DNA of 36,908 bases from Oscillospiraceae bacterium (GTDB lineage Bacteria; Bacillota; Clostridia; Oscillospirales; Ruminococcaceae): positions 1 through 36,908 of the forward strand of contig JAAVIE010000140.1 in assembly GCA_014799325.1 (NCBI GenBank). Reading direction: 5' to 3'. The translations under genes were made by a program, and so were the position numbers. The notes below the pieces were generated by a model. The model had not been told where the DNA came from. It made no database searches and was given only the letters and a program-made list of their open reading frames with translations. The first letter of the stretch is position 1, and the number at the start of each line of letters is the position of its first letter. Shown in pieces: positions 28,373 through 36,908 of the stretch.

Positions 28373-30484
28373 ATGACCGAGAGTGAAAAGAAAGTAATTG
28401 AGCTTGAGAGATCGGTGCTTTGTGATACGCCCGAGGAGCTGGACAAGGTCTGCAAGGAGCTTGGGGATATGTATGGGAGAAGTCGGGCGCTGGGGCTGGC
28501 TTGTCATTTCAGAGGGCTTGAGTGGGTGAAGGTGCTGGTGGGTAACGGCGTTGGGTTTAAGCAGGAGAGAATGCAATTGTTTCCGAGCCTGTGCTATATG
28601 AGCCGCCGCGGAGATCACTATTTTTCTATAAGCGATAATTTTATGTTCTGCCTTTTAGATCTGAAAATTATGTTAAGGAGATTGCCGCCTCAGCTTATGG
28701 AAATTGGCGAAAACGAACCGAGCGACCGTATGTTTGCATTTGAAGAGGTAATTAACGCTATTTCCGAAGAAGAACGGATCAAGTGCGTGAGGTATTTTAT
28801 AGAACTGAACGATAAGGAGATTTGCGATTTACGGGAGCTTTTGTACTATGCCATAATATACTGCGATTTTAAGGTGACGGAGCTTTTGAGGGAAAAAGGA
28901 GTAACTATCCCGCAAAGGACCTGTGAAATGATGCTGATAGGAGATCATACAGGTCAAACCCAGTTTTTTATTAACACTGCATATATGAGGGCGAAGGAGT
29001 TTGTTTGGACTATCGGTGAATTGTTAAAGGATATGGGGGAAAACAGTGTTATCGGCGGATATATCAGGGACATTGAGAGTTTAAAAGACAAATTGATCCG
29101 TGAACATGAACCCGAAGCATTTGAGTGCTTTCTTACTCATTTTGATATAAAAAGGATCAGTCAGAAGAAGATCATGCAGGAAATTATTTTGAGCGGAAGC
29201 CCTGCGCTTTTGGCGGTCTGCGAAAAGCTCGGCTGGCTGAAAATGCCCAAAAAGCGCGATGAGATGATACAGTTTGCGGCGGATAACGACATGACCGAGT
29301 GTGCTGCTTGGCTTCTGGACTTCAAAAAGCGTACCTCCGACCCTGCGGCGGAACGGGAGAAGGCGGAGAAAAAGCTGCAAAGAGAGCTTAATGCAGATCC
29401 CTTCTCCCTCACAGAAATGAAAAAGATGTGGGGTTTTGAAAAACGCGGGGACGGCGGTATCGTTATAACGCGGTATAAGGGGAAGCGAGACGAGATTCTT
29501 GTACCCGAGAAAATAGGCAAGGATATTGTAAAGAAAATTGGCAAAGAAGCATTTTCCCCTGCCGCGTCCCGACTTACAGAAGAACAGAAGGAGCGGCGGA
29601 AAAATATCACAAGGATCGGTTTGCCCAAAACGTTGGAGGTTATAGGAGAAAGGGCTTTTTATGAGTGCAGAGAGCTTGTTTCGGTACATATTTCAGAGGG
29701 AACGGAAGAGATCGGAGAGAATGCCTTTTCTTCCTGTCGAAACCTTTCCAAGATAAATATCCCTGTGTCGGTAAAGGAGATCGGGAAAACCGCATTTTAC
29801 GGCTGTACCGGTCTTAAGTCAATAGATATTCCAATGGGGATAACAGAGATCAGCGAGGGCTGTTTTGCAGGCTGCACAAGCTTGGAAAGGCTTGAAATTC
29901 CCTCAAACATCAAAAAAATAGGAGATTGGGCGTTCAGAAACTGTATTTTCCTTGAAGAAGCTTTTTTATCCGACGGGGTAGAGGAGATCGGCAATTTTGC
30001 TTTTTACCGCTGTATAAGGCTTTTGAAAATAAACATTCCCCTTTCGGTAAAGAAAATAGGAGGGAACGCATTTTCATGCTGTGAAAGTCTGGTCTCCATA
30101 AATCTGCCTGACGGGATAACAGAAATCAGCAACAGCACTTTTTCGGAGTGCGGCTCGCTGAAAACGGTCACGATCCCGCCCACTGTCAGGAAAATAGGCA
30201 GAGAGGCGTTTGCACGGTGCAGTTCCCTTGAAGAAATAAAAATACCCGAAGGTGTGAAAGATATTGGTCAGGAGGCATTTATAAAATGCGGCAGTCTGAG
30301 ATCCGTAACGCTGCCGAGATCGGTAAGATCAATGTGGTGTGTCGGCTTGAAGGGGTATAAGCCGAAAACGGTCTTTGACGGCTGTAATGATCTTACTGTT
30401 AGAGTGCCCGCCAGAAGCTGCGCAGAAGAATACTGCAAGGAAAACGATATCAAGTATACGATCATGGAGGAAGAAAATGACTGA
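28373..30484 (+). CDS. LRR paralogue 2: ankyrin-like N-terminus plus BspA-type LRRs (about 11)
   Basis: Start MTESEKKVIELERSV chosen by alignment with paralogues; ALGLACHFRGLEWVKVLVGNGV; 23-aa LRR units. Confidence 0.88.
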   Translation: MTESEKKVIELERSVLCDTPEELDKVCKELGDMYGRSRALGLACHFRGLEWVKVLVGNGVGFKQERMQLFPSLCYMSRRGDHYFSISDNFMFCLLDLKIMLRRLPPQLMEIGENEPSDRMFAFEEVINAISEEERIKCVRYFIELNDKEICDLRELLYYAIIYCDFKVTELLREKGVTIPQRTCEMMLIGDHTGQTQFFINTAYMRAKEFVWTIGELLKDMGENSVIGGYIRDIESLKDKLIREHEPEAFECFLTHFDIKRISQKKIMQEIILSGSPALLAVCEKLGWLKMPKKRDEMIQFAADNDMTECAAWLLDFKKRTSDPAAEREKAEKKLQRELNADPFSLTEMKKMWGFEKRGDGGIVITRYKGKRDEILVPEKIGKDIVKKIGKEAFSPAASRLTEEQKERRKNITRIGLPKTLEVIGERAFYECRELVSVHISEGTEEIGENAFSSCRNLSKINIPVSVKEIGKTAFYGCTGLKSIDIPMGITEISEGCFAGCTSLERLEIPSNIKKIGDWAFRNCIFLEEAFLSDGVEEIGNFAFYRCIRLLKINIPLSVKKIGGNAFSCCESLVSINLPDGITEISNSTFSECGSLKTVTIPPTVRKIGREAFARCSSLEEIKIPEGVKDIGQEAFIKCGSLRSVTLPRSVRSMWCVGLKGYKPKTVFDGCNDLTVRVPARSCAEEYCKENDIKYTIMEEEND

Positions 30485-32300
30485 GACCGAGAAAATTTTA
30501 GAGCTTGAAAGAGCTGTGTTTTTTGACACTCCCGAAGAGCTTGACAGAACTTGCAAGCGGCTTGGGAGCTTTGACAAGAGAAGCCGCGCCCTGGGACTTG
30601 CCTGCCATTTCAGAGGGCTTGAATGGGTAAAGGTGCTGGTACAAAACGGTGTGGTGTTCAAGCATATCGATATGCGGCAGTTTCAGAACAGATGCTATAC
30701 AACGCCTAAAGGGCAGCTTTATTATGCTTTATATGACGACTTTATGTTTTCTCTTGTAGATTCAAGGCTGCAGATAAGGAAAATGTCCTATCTTCAGACT
30801 AAAGATAACGATTTGGTTCCCGGAGACTGTATACGCGCCTTTGATAATGAATTTGACGCTGTTTCCCATGAAGAAAGAATGGAATGTGTAAGGTATTTTA
30901 CAGAGCTTAATGACAGCAATATCTGCGATCTGCAAAGGCTTTTGTACCTTGCCATAATATACTGCGATTATGAGGTCACCGAGCTGTTGAGGGAAAAAGG
31001 GATCACTATCTCAAAAAGCGCCCGTGAAATGCTGACAGGGGAAAATGAGCAGGATCATTATTTCTTCTGGTATTATTGCCTTAACATAAGATCTATGACA
31101 GCAAAGGAATTTTTATGGTCGGTGGAGGAGCTGTCAAAGGATATGGAGGAAAAGGAAAAGATAACTGTCACTGCGTGGCTTATGGATAATATAAAACCCA
31201 GATTCTTTTTTGAGCCCGAGGTTTTTGAGTGCGTTCTTTCCCGTTTTAATCCGAGAAAATTCAATCAGAAGCAAACCATGCAGCAAATTATTATGAAAGA
31301 GCGCCCCGAGCTTTTGGCGATCTGTGAAAAGCACGGCTGGCTGAAAATGCCAAAAAAGCGTGATGAGATGATACAGTTTGCGGCGGATAACGACAAGACA
31401 GAGTGTACCGCGTGGCTGTTGGAATTCAAAAACCGCACAGCAGATCTGAAAGCGGAGCAGGAAAAGGCGGATAAAAGGCTTATGCAGCAGCTTAACGCCG
31501 ATCCCAATTCCGTTACCGAACTTAAAAAGACTTGGGGCTTTGAAAAGTTAGAGGGCGGCGGTATCGTTATAACGCGGTACAAGGGTAAGCACACCGAGGT
31601 GGAAGTGCCCGAGAAGATCGGTAAGGAAGTCGTGAGGGAGATAGGCGAGCGGGCTTTTTCGCCTAACGCGTTAAGGCTCACAGAGGAACAGAAGGGGTTC
31701 CGAAGGCAGATAACAAAGGTTATTTTGCCCCGGACTGTGGAAGCTGTAAGAGAGGGGGCTTTTTACGACTGCGAGAGACTTTGCTCCATAAATCTGCCCG
31801 AGAGTGTTAAGAGTATAGGTGCAAGCGCATTTTGCGGCTGTAAGTCTCTTCCCGAAATAGATATCCCTTTGTCGGTAGAGGAGATAGGATTAAGCGCATT
31901 TTTGTGCTGTGAGAGCCTTGCTTCCGTTGTGCTGCCCGAGGGGCTAACCGTAATAAAGGGCGGCTGTTTTTCGGGGTGCAAGCTGTTGAAAAACGTGGCA
32001 ATTCCCTCTTCTGTTAAGAAAATAGAAAAGTGGGCTTTTCTGCGGTGCTTTACTCTTGAAGAGATCGTTATTCCCGAGGGGGTGGAGGAGATCTGTGAAA
32101 AGGTCTTTGCTGACTGCCCTGAGCTTAAGTCCGTTGCTTTTCCCGAATCCTTGAAGTCGGTCAAGAATTATAAGCGCAAGGGGTGGGAGCTTGAAACTGT
32201 TTTTGCGGGCAGCGAAAAGGTGACTGTTACGGTCAGCGAAAAAAGCTATGCCGAAAGGTATTGTAAGAGAAACAATATAAATTATATAACTAAAGAATAA
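30477..32300 (+). CDS. LRR paralogue 3: ankyrin-like N-terminus plus BspA-type LRRs (about 7)
   Basis: MTETEKILELERAVFFDTPEELDRTCKRLG; 8-nt overlap with the upstream gene (the ORF track's 30375 start is upstream). Confidence 0.88.
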   Translation: MTETEKILELERAVFFDTPEELDRTCKRLGSFDKRSRALGLACHFRGLEWVKVLVQNGVVFKHIDMRQFQNRCYTTPKGQLYYALYDDFMFSLVDSRLQIRKMSYLQTKDNDLVPGDCIRAFDNEFDAVSHEERMECVRYFTELNDSNICDLQRLLYLAIIYCDYEVTELLREKGITISKSAREMLTGENEQDHYFFWYYCLNIRSMTAKEFLWSVEELSKDMEEKEKITVTAWLMDNIKPRFFFEPEVFECVLSRFNPRKFNQKQTMQQIIMKERPELLAICEKHGWLKMPKKRDEMIQFAADNDKTECTAWLLEFKNRTADLKAEQEKADKRLMQQLNADPNSVTELKKTWGFEKLEGGGIVITRYKGKHTEVEVPEKIGKEVVREIGERAFSPNALRLTEEQKGFRRQITKVILPRTVEAVREGAFYDCERLCSINLPESVKSIGASAFCGCKSLPEIDIPLSVEEIGLSAFLCCESLASVVLPEGLTVIKGGCFSGCKLLKNVAIPSSVKKIEKWAFLRCFTLEEIVIPEGVEEICEKVFADCPELKSVAFPESLKSVKNYKRKGWELETVFAGSEKVTVTVSEKSYAERYCKRNNINYITKE

Positions 32301-32329
32301 TAAAAAATCAAAAAATTAAGGTAGAAAAT

Positions 32330-34246
32330 ATGACTGTTGAGGAAAAGACAAGAGTTATTGAAAAAGCGGTGCTTTTCAGCACTCCGGAGACATTGGAGAA
32401 GCTCTTTGACGATATAGGAGCTGTGGATAATATGAACCGGGCATTGGGGCTTGCCTGCCATTTCCGAGGAGTGGAATGGGTGAAAGTGCTGGTTAAAAAT
32501 GGGGCAGTGTTTAAAGAGGGGAAAAAAGGTGTGTATAATGGCATACACTTTGATAATCCAAACGGTGTGTCCTATTACGATTATCAGAAGGATTTTTCTT
32601 TTTCTCTCCTTGACCCTAAATTTTGGATAAAGGTAATGACCCAAAAGTGGAAGGGAGAGGAAGGCATAGCCAGGGACAGTATATCAGCCTTTGGAAAAGT
32701 AATTGACAGCATTTCCGAAGAGGAAAGACTGGAATGCGTCAGGTATTTTATCGAGCTTAACGACAGCAGCGTCTGCAATCTGCAGGATCTTTTGTATTAT
32801 GCAATAGTACACTGTGACTATAAAGTCGTAGAGCTTTTGAGAAAAAAAGGGCTTACAATACCTCAGGTCGCTGTGGATATACTGATAAACGGATATAAAG
32901 CAAATATGGAGGGCGATTTTTGGTTTTACACCTTTAATCTGTCCGATATGACCGTGCAGGAGCTAATGTGGATCATAAGCGAGCTGTCAAAGGATCTGGA
33001 GAGCGGCAAGCTTATTACAAGCAATTATTATTTTATATATAGCATAATATATGAATTTTCGGAGGAGCCATGGGTCTTTGACTATATCCTCTCACATTTT
33101 GACAATAAAAAGATCAATAAAAAGAAAGCTATGGAGCTGATCATTTCAATGGAAAAGCCCGGGCTTTTGGTGGTTTGCGAAAAACACGGCTGGCTGAAAA
33201 TGCCGAGGAAGCGTGACGAGATGATAAAGTTCGCTTCTGACAACAACAAGACCGAGTGTACCGCATGGCTTTTGGACTTTAAAAAACGCACCGCCGATCT
33301 TAAGGCGGAGCAAGAAAAGGCGGAGAAAAAGCTGATGAGGGAGCTTAATGCCGATCCCAATTCCATTACGGAATTAAAAAAGCTGTGGGCTTATGAGAAA
33401 CGCAGTGAAGGCGGTATTGTCCTGACACGGTACAAGGGAAAACACACCAAGGTTATTGTTCCTGAAAAAATAGGCAAGGACATTGTAAGGGAGATAGGCG
33501 AGTATGCTTTTTCTCCCGATGCTAAACGGCTTACGAAGGAGCAGGCAGGATTGCGGCTTAATATAACCAAGATCGTTTTGCCCGAAACTGTTGAGGTTAT
33601 AGGAAAATATGCTTTTTGCGAATGTGAAAAGCTTTCCTCCGTAAATATTCCAAAGGCTGTCAGAGTCCTTGATGACAATGTGTTTTTCCGTTGTTTTAAC
33701 CTGATCTCCGTAAATATTCCAAATGGGGTCGGCAGTATAGGAGAAAACACATTTTACGCCTGTAAAAAGCTTTCGGAAATAAATATTCCGTCATCTGTAA
33801 CAGAAATAGGAACAAATGCTTTTAGCGGCTGTGTAAAGCTTACCTCCGCAGTTCTGTCTGAGGGGATAACAAAAATCAGAAACGGCTGTTTTTCAAGCTG
33901 TGAAAATCTGAAAAAGGTCGCAATTCCGCCCACTGTCAAAGAAATAGGAACTTTGGCATTTTGGGGGTGTTCGGAGCTTGAAGAAATAACCATACCCGAA
34001 GGTGTTTGTGAGATAGGCGAAAAGGTATTTGCCGACTGTCCAAAACTCAGATCGGTCATTCTCCCAAAATCGGTAAAGCTTATCAAAAACTCTGTGCTGA
34101 AAGGCGAGGGGACAAAGAATATTTTTTCGGAATGGTTCGTTTCGGAGTGCAAGGACTTGACTGTGACCGTGCCTGCCGATAGCTATGCAGAAGAATACTG
34201 CAAAAGCAATAACATAAATTACATCATTATGGAGGAAGAAAAATGA
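32330..34246 (+). CDS. LRR paralogue 4: ankyrin-like N-terminus plus BspA-type LRRs (about 8)
   Basis: MTVEEKTRVIEKAVLFSTPETLEKLFDDIG; same architecture. Confidence 0.88.
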   Translation: MTVEEKTRVIEKAVLFSTPETLEKLFDDIGAVDNMNRALGLACHFRGVEWVKVLVKNGAVFKEGKKGVYNGIHFDNPNGVSYYDYQKDFSFSLLDPKFWIKVMTQKWKGEEGIARDSISAFGKVIDSISEEERLECVRYFIELNDSSVCNLQDLLYYAIVHCDYKVVELLRKKGLTIPQVAVDILINGYKANMEGDFWFYTFNLSDMTVQELMWIISELSKDLESGKLITSNYYFIYSIIYEFSEEPWVFDYILSHFDNKKINKKKAMELIISMEKPGLLVVCEKHGWLKMPRKRDEMIKFASDNNKTECTAWLLDFKKRTADLKAEQEKAEKKLMRELNADPNSITELKKLWAYEKRSEGGIVLTRYKGKHTKVIVPEKIGKDIVREIGEYAFSPDAKRLTKEQAGLRLNITKIVLPETVEVIGKYAFCECEKLSSVNIPKAVRVLDDNVFFRCFNLISVNIPNGVGSIGENTFYACKKLSEINIPSSVTEIGTNAFSGCVKLTSAVLSEGITKIRNGCFSSCENLKKVAIPPTVKEIGTLAFWGCSELEEITIPEGVCEIGEKVFADCPKLRSVILPKSVKLIKNSVLKGEGTKNIFSEWFVSECKDLTVTVPADSYAEEYCKSNNINYIIMEEEK

Positions 34247-36228
34247 CCGAAACTGCAAAGACAGCCGTACTTGAAAAAGCAGTGCTTTTCAGCTCACCGG
34301 AGGAGCTAAGCTTGACATGCAGAAAGCTGGGAACGGTGGAGAAAAGCAGCCGTGCCCTGGGATTTGCCTGCCATTTCCGCGGGGTGGAATGGGTAAAGGT
34401 GCTTGTGGATAACGGCGTGGTGTTCAGAACAGAAGATATGGGGCTTTTTCGGCGTGTGCAGTATCTGAATTTCTGGAAGGGAGATTATTATACCTCAGAA
34501 GATGATTTTATGTTTTCTCTCCTTGATCCGAAAACTATTTTACATAGAGCTTCCTATGATCCCGTATACAAGGGTGAGATCCCGAAGGACAGCCTGCTTG
34601 CATTCAATGAAGAGGTGGACGCCATATCAGAGGAGGAACGGCTGAAATGCGTGCGGTATTTTATCCGGCTTAACGATAAAAAGGTCTGCGACTTGGAAAG
34701 GCTTTTGTATCTTGCAATAACACACTGCGATCATAAGGTAACGGAGCTTCTGAGGGAAAAAGGGATACGACTGCCGCAAAGAGCGCTTAAAATGCTGACG
34801 GGCAGGGAGGACGCACTTCCCTATCGTTATTCCGATTTTTGTGATAATGTGACCTTTACGACTGCGGAGGAATTTGCCAAGGCTGCGGCGGAGCTGGCGA
34901 AGGATCTTGATGAAAATATGGTCGTCTCCGTTAACACCCGTCTACAGAGTATTTTTCAAAAAGGGTTATTATATGAGCCTGAGGCTTTGGATCAGATCAT
35001 TGCGCATTTTGATACGAAAATACTTGGTCAAAAAAGAACTATGGAGGAATTTGTTCTGCTTGACCGTTCCGAGCTTTTGGCGGTCTGTGAAAAGCATGGC
35101 TGGCTGAGTAAGCCGAAGAAAAGAGACGAGCTGATAAAATTTGCCGCCGATAATGAAAAGACCGAGTGTACCGCATGGCTGCTGGAATTTAAAAATAACA
35201 CTGCCGATCTCGTGAAAGAGCGGGAAAAGGCGGAGAAAAAGCTTATGCGGGAGCTTAACGCCGATCCTAATTCGGTGACGGAATTAAAAAAGCTGTGGGG
35301 CTTTGAAAAGCGTAATGACGGCGGTATCGTTATAACACGGTACAAGGGCAAGCAGACCGAGGTGAGAGTGCCCGACAGGATAGGAAAGGACATTGTAAGG
35401 GAGATCGGGGAGTATGCGTTTTCTCCAAGAGGAGCGCGGCTGACAGCGGAGCAGAAAAAGCTTCGGAAAAGCATCACCAAGGTCACCTTGCCCGAAACGG
35501 TGACGGAGATAGAGCCGGGCGCTTTTTACGACTGCTACGGGCTTACCTCCGTAAATATACCCAAGGCTGTCAGGGTTATTGAGAATAACGTTTTTACTCA
35601 TTGTACAAGCCTTTCCGACATTGATATTTCGGGTGAAGTTGAAATAATAAGATCGGGGGCATTTTACGGCTGTAAAAATCTTATGAAAATAGATATTCCC
35701 GATTCTGTAAAAGAAATAGGATCAAGCACTTTTAGCAACTGCGAAAAGATCTCGGAGATACATATCCCCTCATCGGTAAAGCAGATAGGAGTAGAGGCAT
35801 TTTGCAGCTGTAAAAGCCTGGTATCGGCAGATATTTTGGGTGAAATAACAGCGATCGAGATAGGCTGTTTTGCATTCTGTGATAAACTGCAAAGGGTAAC
35901 TTTACCACCTACTGTCAGGAAAATAAGGAGAATGGCATTTGGACGCTGTCTGAGTCTGGAAGAGATAATTATTCCCGAGGGAGTAAACGAGCTTGGGGAA
36001 AGTGTTTTCTTAGACTGCCCGAAGCTGAGATCTGTGGTATTTCCCAAATCGCTGAATAAGATCAGAAATACTATGCAGGGGGAGGAACAGAAAAGCATCT
36101 TTTCCGGGCGGTCTCAACCTGAGTGCAAAGACTTGACTGTGACCGTGCCTGCCGATAGTTTTGCGGAGGAATACTGCAGATCGAATAATATACATTACAT
36201 CATCAAAGACAACATGGAGGACAAATAA
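34243..36228 (+). CDS. LRR paralogue 5: ankyrin-like N-terminus plus BspA-type LRRs (about 9)
   Basis: MTETAKTAVLEKAVLFSSPEELSLTCRKLG; ATGA overlap with paralogue 4. Confidence 0.88.
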   Translation: MTETAKTAVLEKAVLFSSPEELSLTCRKLGTVEKSSRALGFACHFRGVEWVKVLVDNGVVFRTEDMGLFRRVQYLNFWKGDYYTSEDDFMFSLLDPKTILHRASYDPVYKGEIPKDSLLAFNEEVDAISEEERLKCVRYFIRLNDKKVCDLERLLYLAITHCDHKVTELLREKGIRLPQRALKMLTGREDALPYRYSDFCDNVTFTTAEEFAKAAAELAKDLDENMVVSVNTRLQSIFQKGLLYEPEALDQIIAHFDTKILGQKRTMEEFVLLDRSELLAVCEKHGWLSKPKKRDELIKFAADNEKTECTAWLLEFKNNTADLVKEREKAEKKLMRELNADPNSVTELKKLWGFEKRNDGGIVITRYKGKQTEVRVPDRIGKDIVREIGEYAFSPRGARLTAEQKKLRKSITKVTLPETVTEIEPGAFYDCYGLTSVNIPKAVRVIENNVFTHCTSLSDIDISGEVEIIRSGAFYGCKNLMKIDIPDSVKEIGSSTFSNCEKISEIHIPSSVKQIGVEAFCSCKSLVSADILGEITAIEIGCFAFCDKLQRVTLPPTVRKIRRMAFGRCLSLEEIIIPEGVNELGESVFLDCPKLRSVVFPKSLNKIRNTMQGEEQKSIFSGRSQPECKDLTVTVPADSFAEEYCRSNNIHYIIKDNMEDK

Positions 36229-36908
36229 TGGAATATTCAAGAGCAAAGTTAGAAACGCTGGAAAACGCTGTACTTACAAAGACGCCCCAGGAAATTTCCG
36301 CTATATATAAGCAGCTGGGCGAACTTATGAACACAGCGAGAGCCTTGGGGCTGGCTTGCCGCTTCAGAGGTCTGCCTTATGTAAAGGCTTTAGTAGAGGG
36401 CGGCGCAAGCTTTGCCTATACACGCCCTCCTCACGGCACATATTACACAATTTACTACTGGCTGGCGCCTTTGGAAATGACAAAGGCTATGCGGTGCGCC
36501 GCCTTTATGGACGTAAGAGACGGATTTTTTACGAACACAGTAAGGAATACCAGCATCAGGAGAGAGGAGATAAAAACCTTTATCGCCCTGCCTTTGGAGG
36601 AAAGGACTAATATCGTAAGGTATCTTTGCGAGAACCGCGAAAAGATCGCTCTTGATATTGACGAACTGCTGTTTTACTCCATTATAAGCGGTACTAAGGG
36701 TATCACGAAGATCTTAAAGGAATACGGCGCGAAGATATCCGAAGCCCGCACCAAGGAGCTTACCGACACAGGACGGGGTTTTCAGTGGACGGAATTTTCC
36801 TATATGATAGATTATTTTGACGATAAAGAGTATATGGAAAAGATCAAGCTGCTGTATGACGAAATGGGCGGTAAAACTCTGCGGTATTCCGACGCTATAT
36901 ATTACGGA
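36228..36908 (+). CDS. Paralogue 6, partial: divergent N-terminal ankyrin-like region, runs off the window
   Basis: Not in the ORF track because it is open to the end. Reads MEYSRAKLETLENAVLTKTPQEISAIYKQLGELMNTARALGLACRFRGLPYVKALVEGGASF...; TAATG 1-nt overlap with paralogue 5. Confidence 0.85.
   Translation, partial: MEYSRAKLETLENAVLTKTPQEISAIYKQLGELMNTARALGLACRFRGLPYVKALVEGGASFAYTRPPHGTYYTIYYWLAPLEMTKAMRCAAFMDVRDGFFTNTVRNTSIRREEIKTFIALPLEERTNIVRYLCENREKIALDIDELLFYSIISGTKGITKILKEYGAKISEARTKELTDTGRGFQWTEFSYMIDYFDDKEYMEKIKLLYDEMGGKTLRYSDAIYYG

Noticed and set aside
29081-35486. Recurring minus-strand ORFs opposite the LRR paralogues (e.g. 29161-29628, 31265-31681, 33082-33366, 35028-35486)
   Set aside because: They resemble each other only because the plus-strand paralogues do; no RBS or independent coding signal. 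Treated as shadow ORFs.
26777-36228. CRISPR array or DNA satellite
   Set aside because: Periodicity is about 69 bp (23 aa) of degenerate coding LRR repeats in frame, not identical repeats with spacers. No CRISPR, tRNA or rRNA was recognised anywhere in the window.

Overview
The window looks like Firmicutes (Clostridia/Ruminococcus-like) chromosome; the taxon is inferred from protein style, not searched. Left to right: (1) a minus-strand Hen1/Pnkp RNA-repair operon; (2) a MerR/GyrI-type regulator and a neighbouring ORF, both broken by homopolymer frameshifts; (3) a MATE transporter, a DUF2441-like protein, a SAM methyltransferase and an orphan IS630 orfA-like fragment; (4) a minus-strand operon with a LytTR/GHKL two-component system and four ABC exporter half-transporters, one of them frameshifted; a roughly 390-bp intergenic region in this operon holds a very regular cruciform/three-way-junction element; (5) a plus-strand FtsX-type ABC permease, ATPase, OmpR-type regulator and histidine kinase operon with a duplicated promoter-proximal 26-bp motif; (6) a plus-strand operon starting with a vWA/DUF2201-like protein, followed by at least six tandem paralogues that run off the window end. 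Five of these combine an ankyrin-like helical N-terminal region with BspA-type LRRs (7 to 11 repeats by eye); the sixth is seen only at its N-terminus. The best candidates for something undescribed are the vWA plus tandem ankyrin-like/LRR array and the double-hairpin element at 18207-18344. All product calls come from reading translated sequence; no database search was run.
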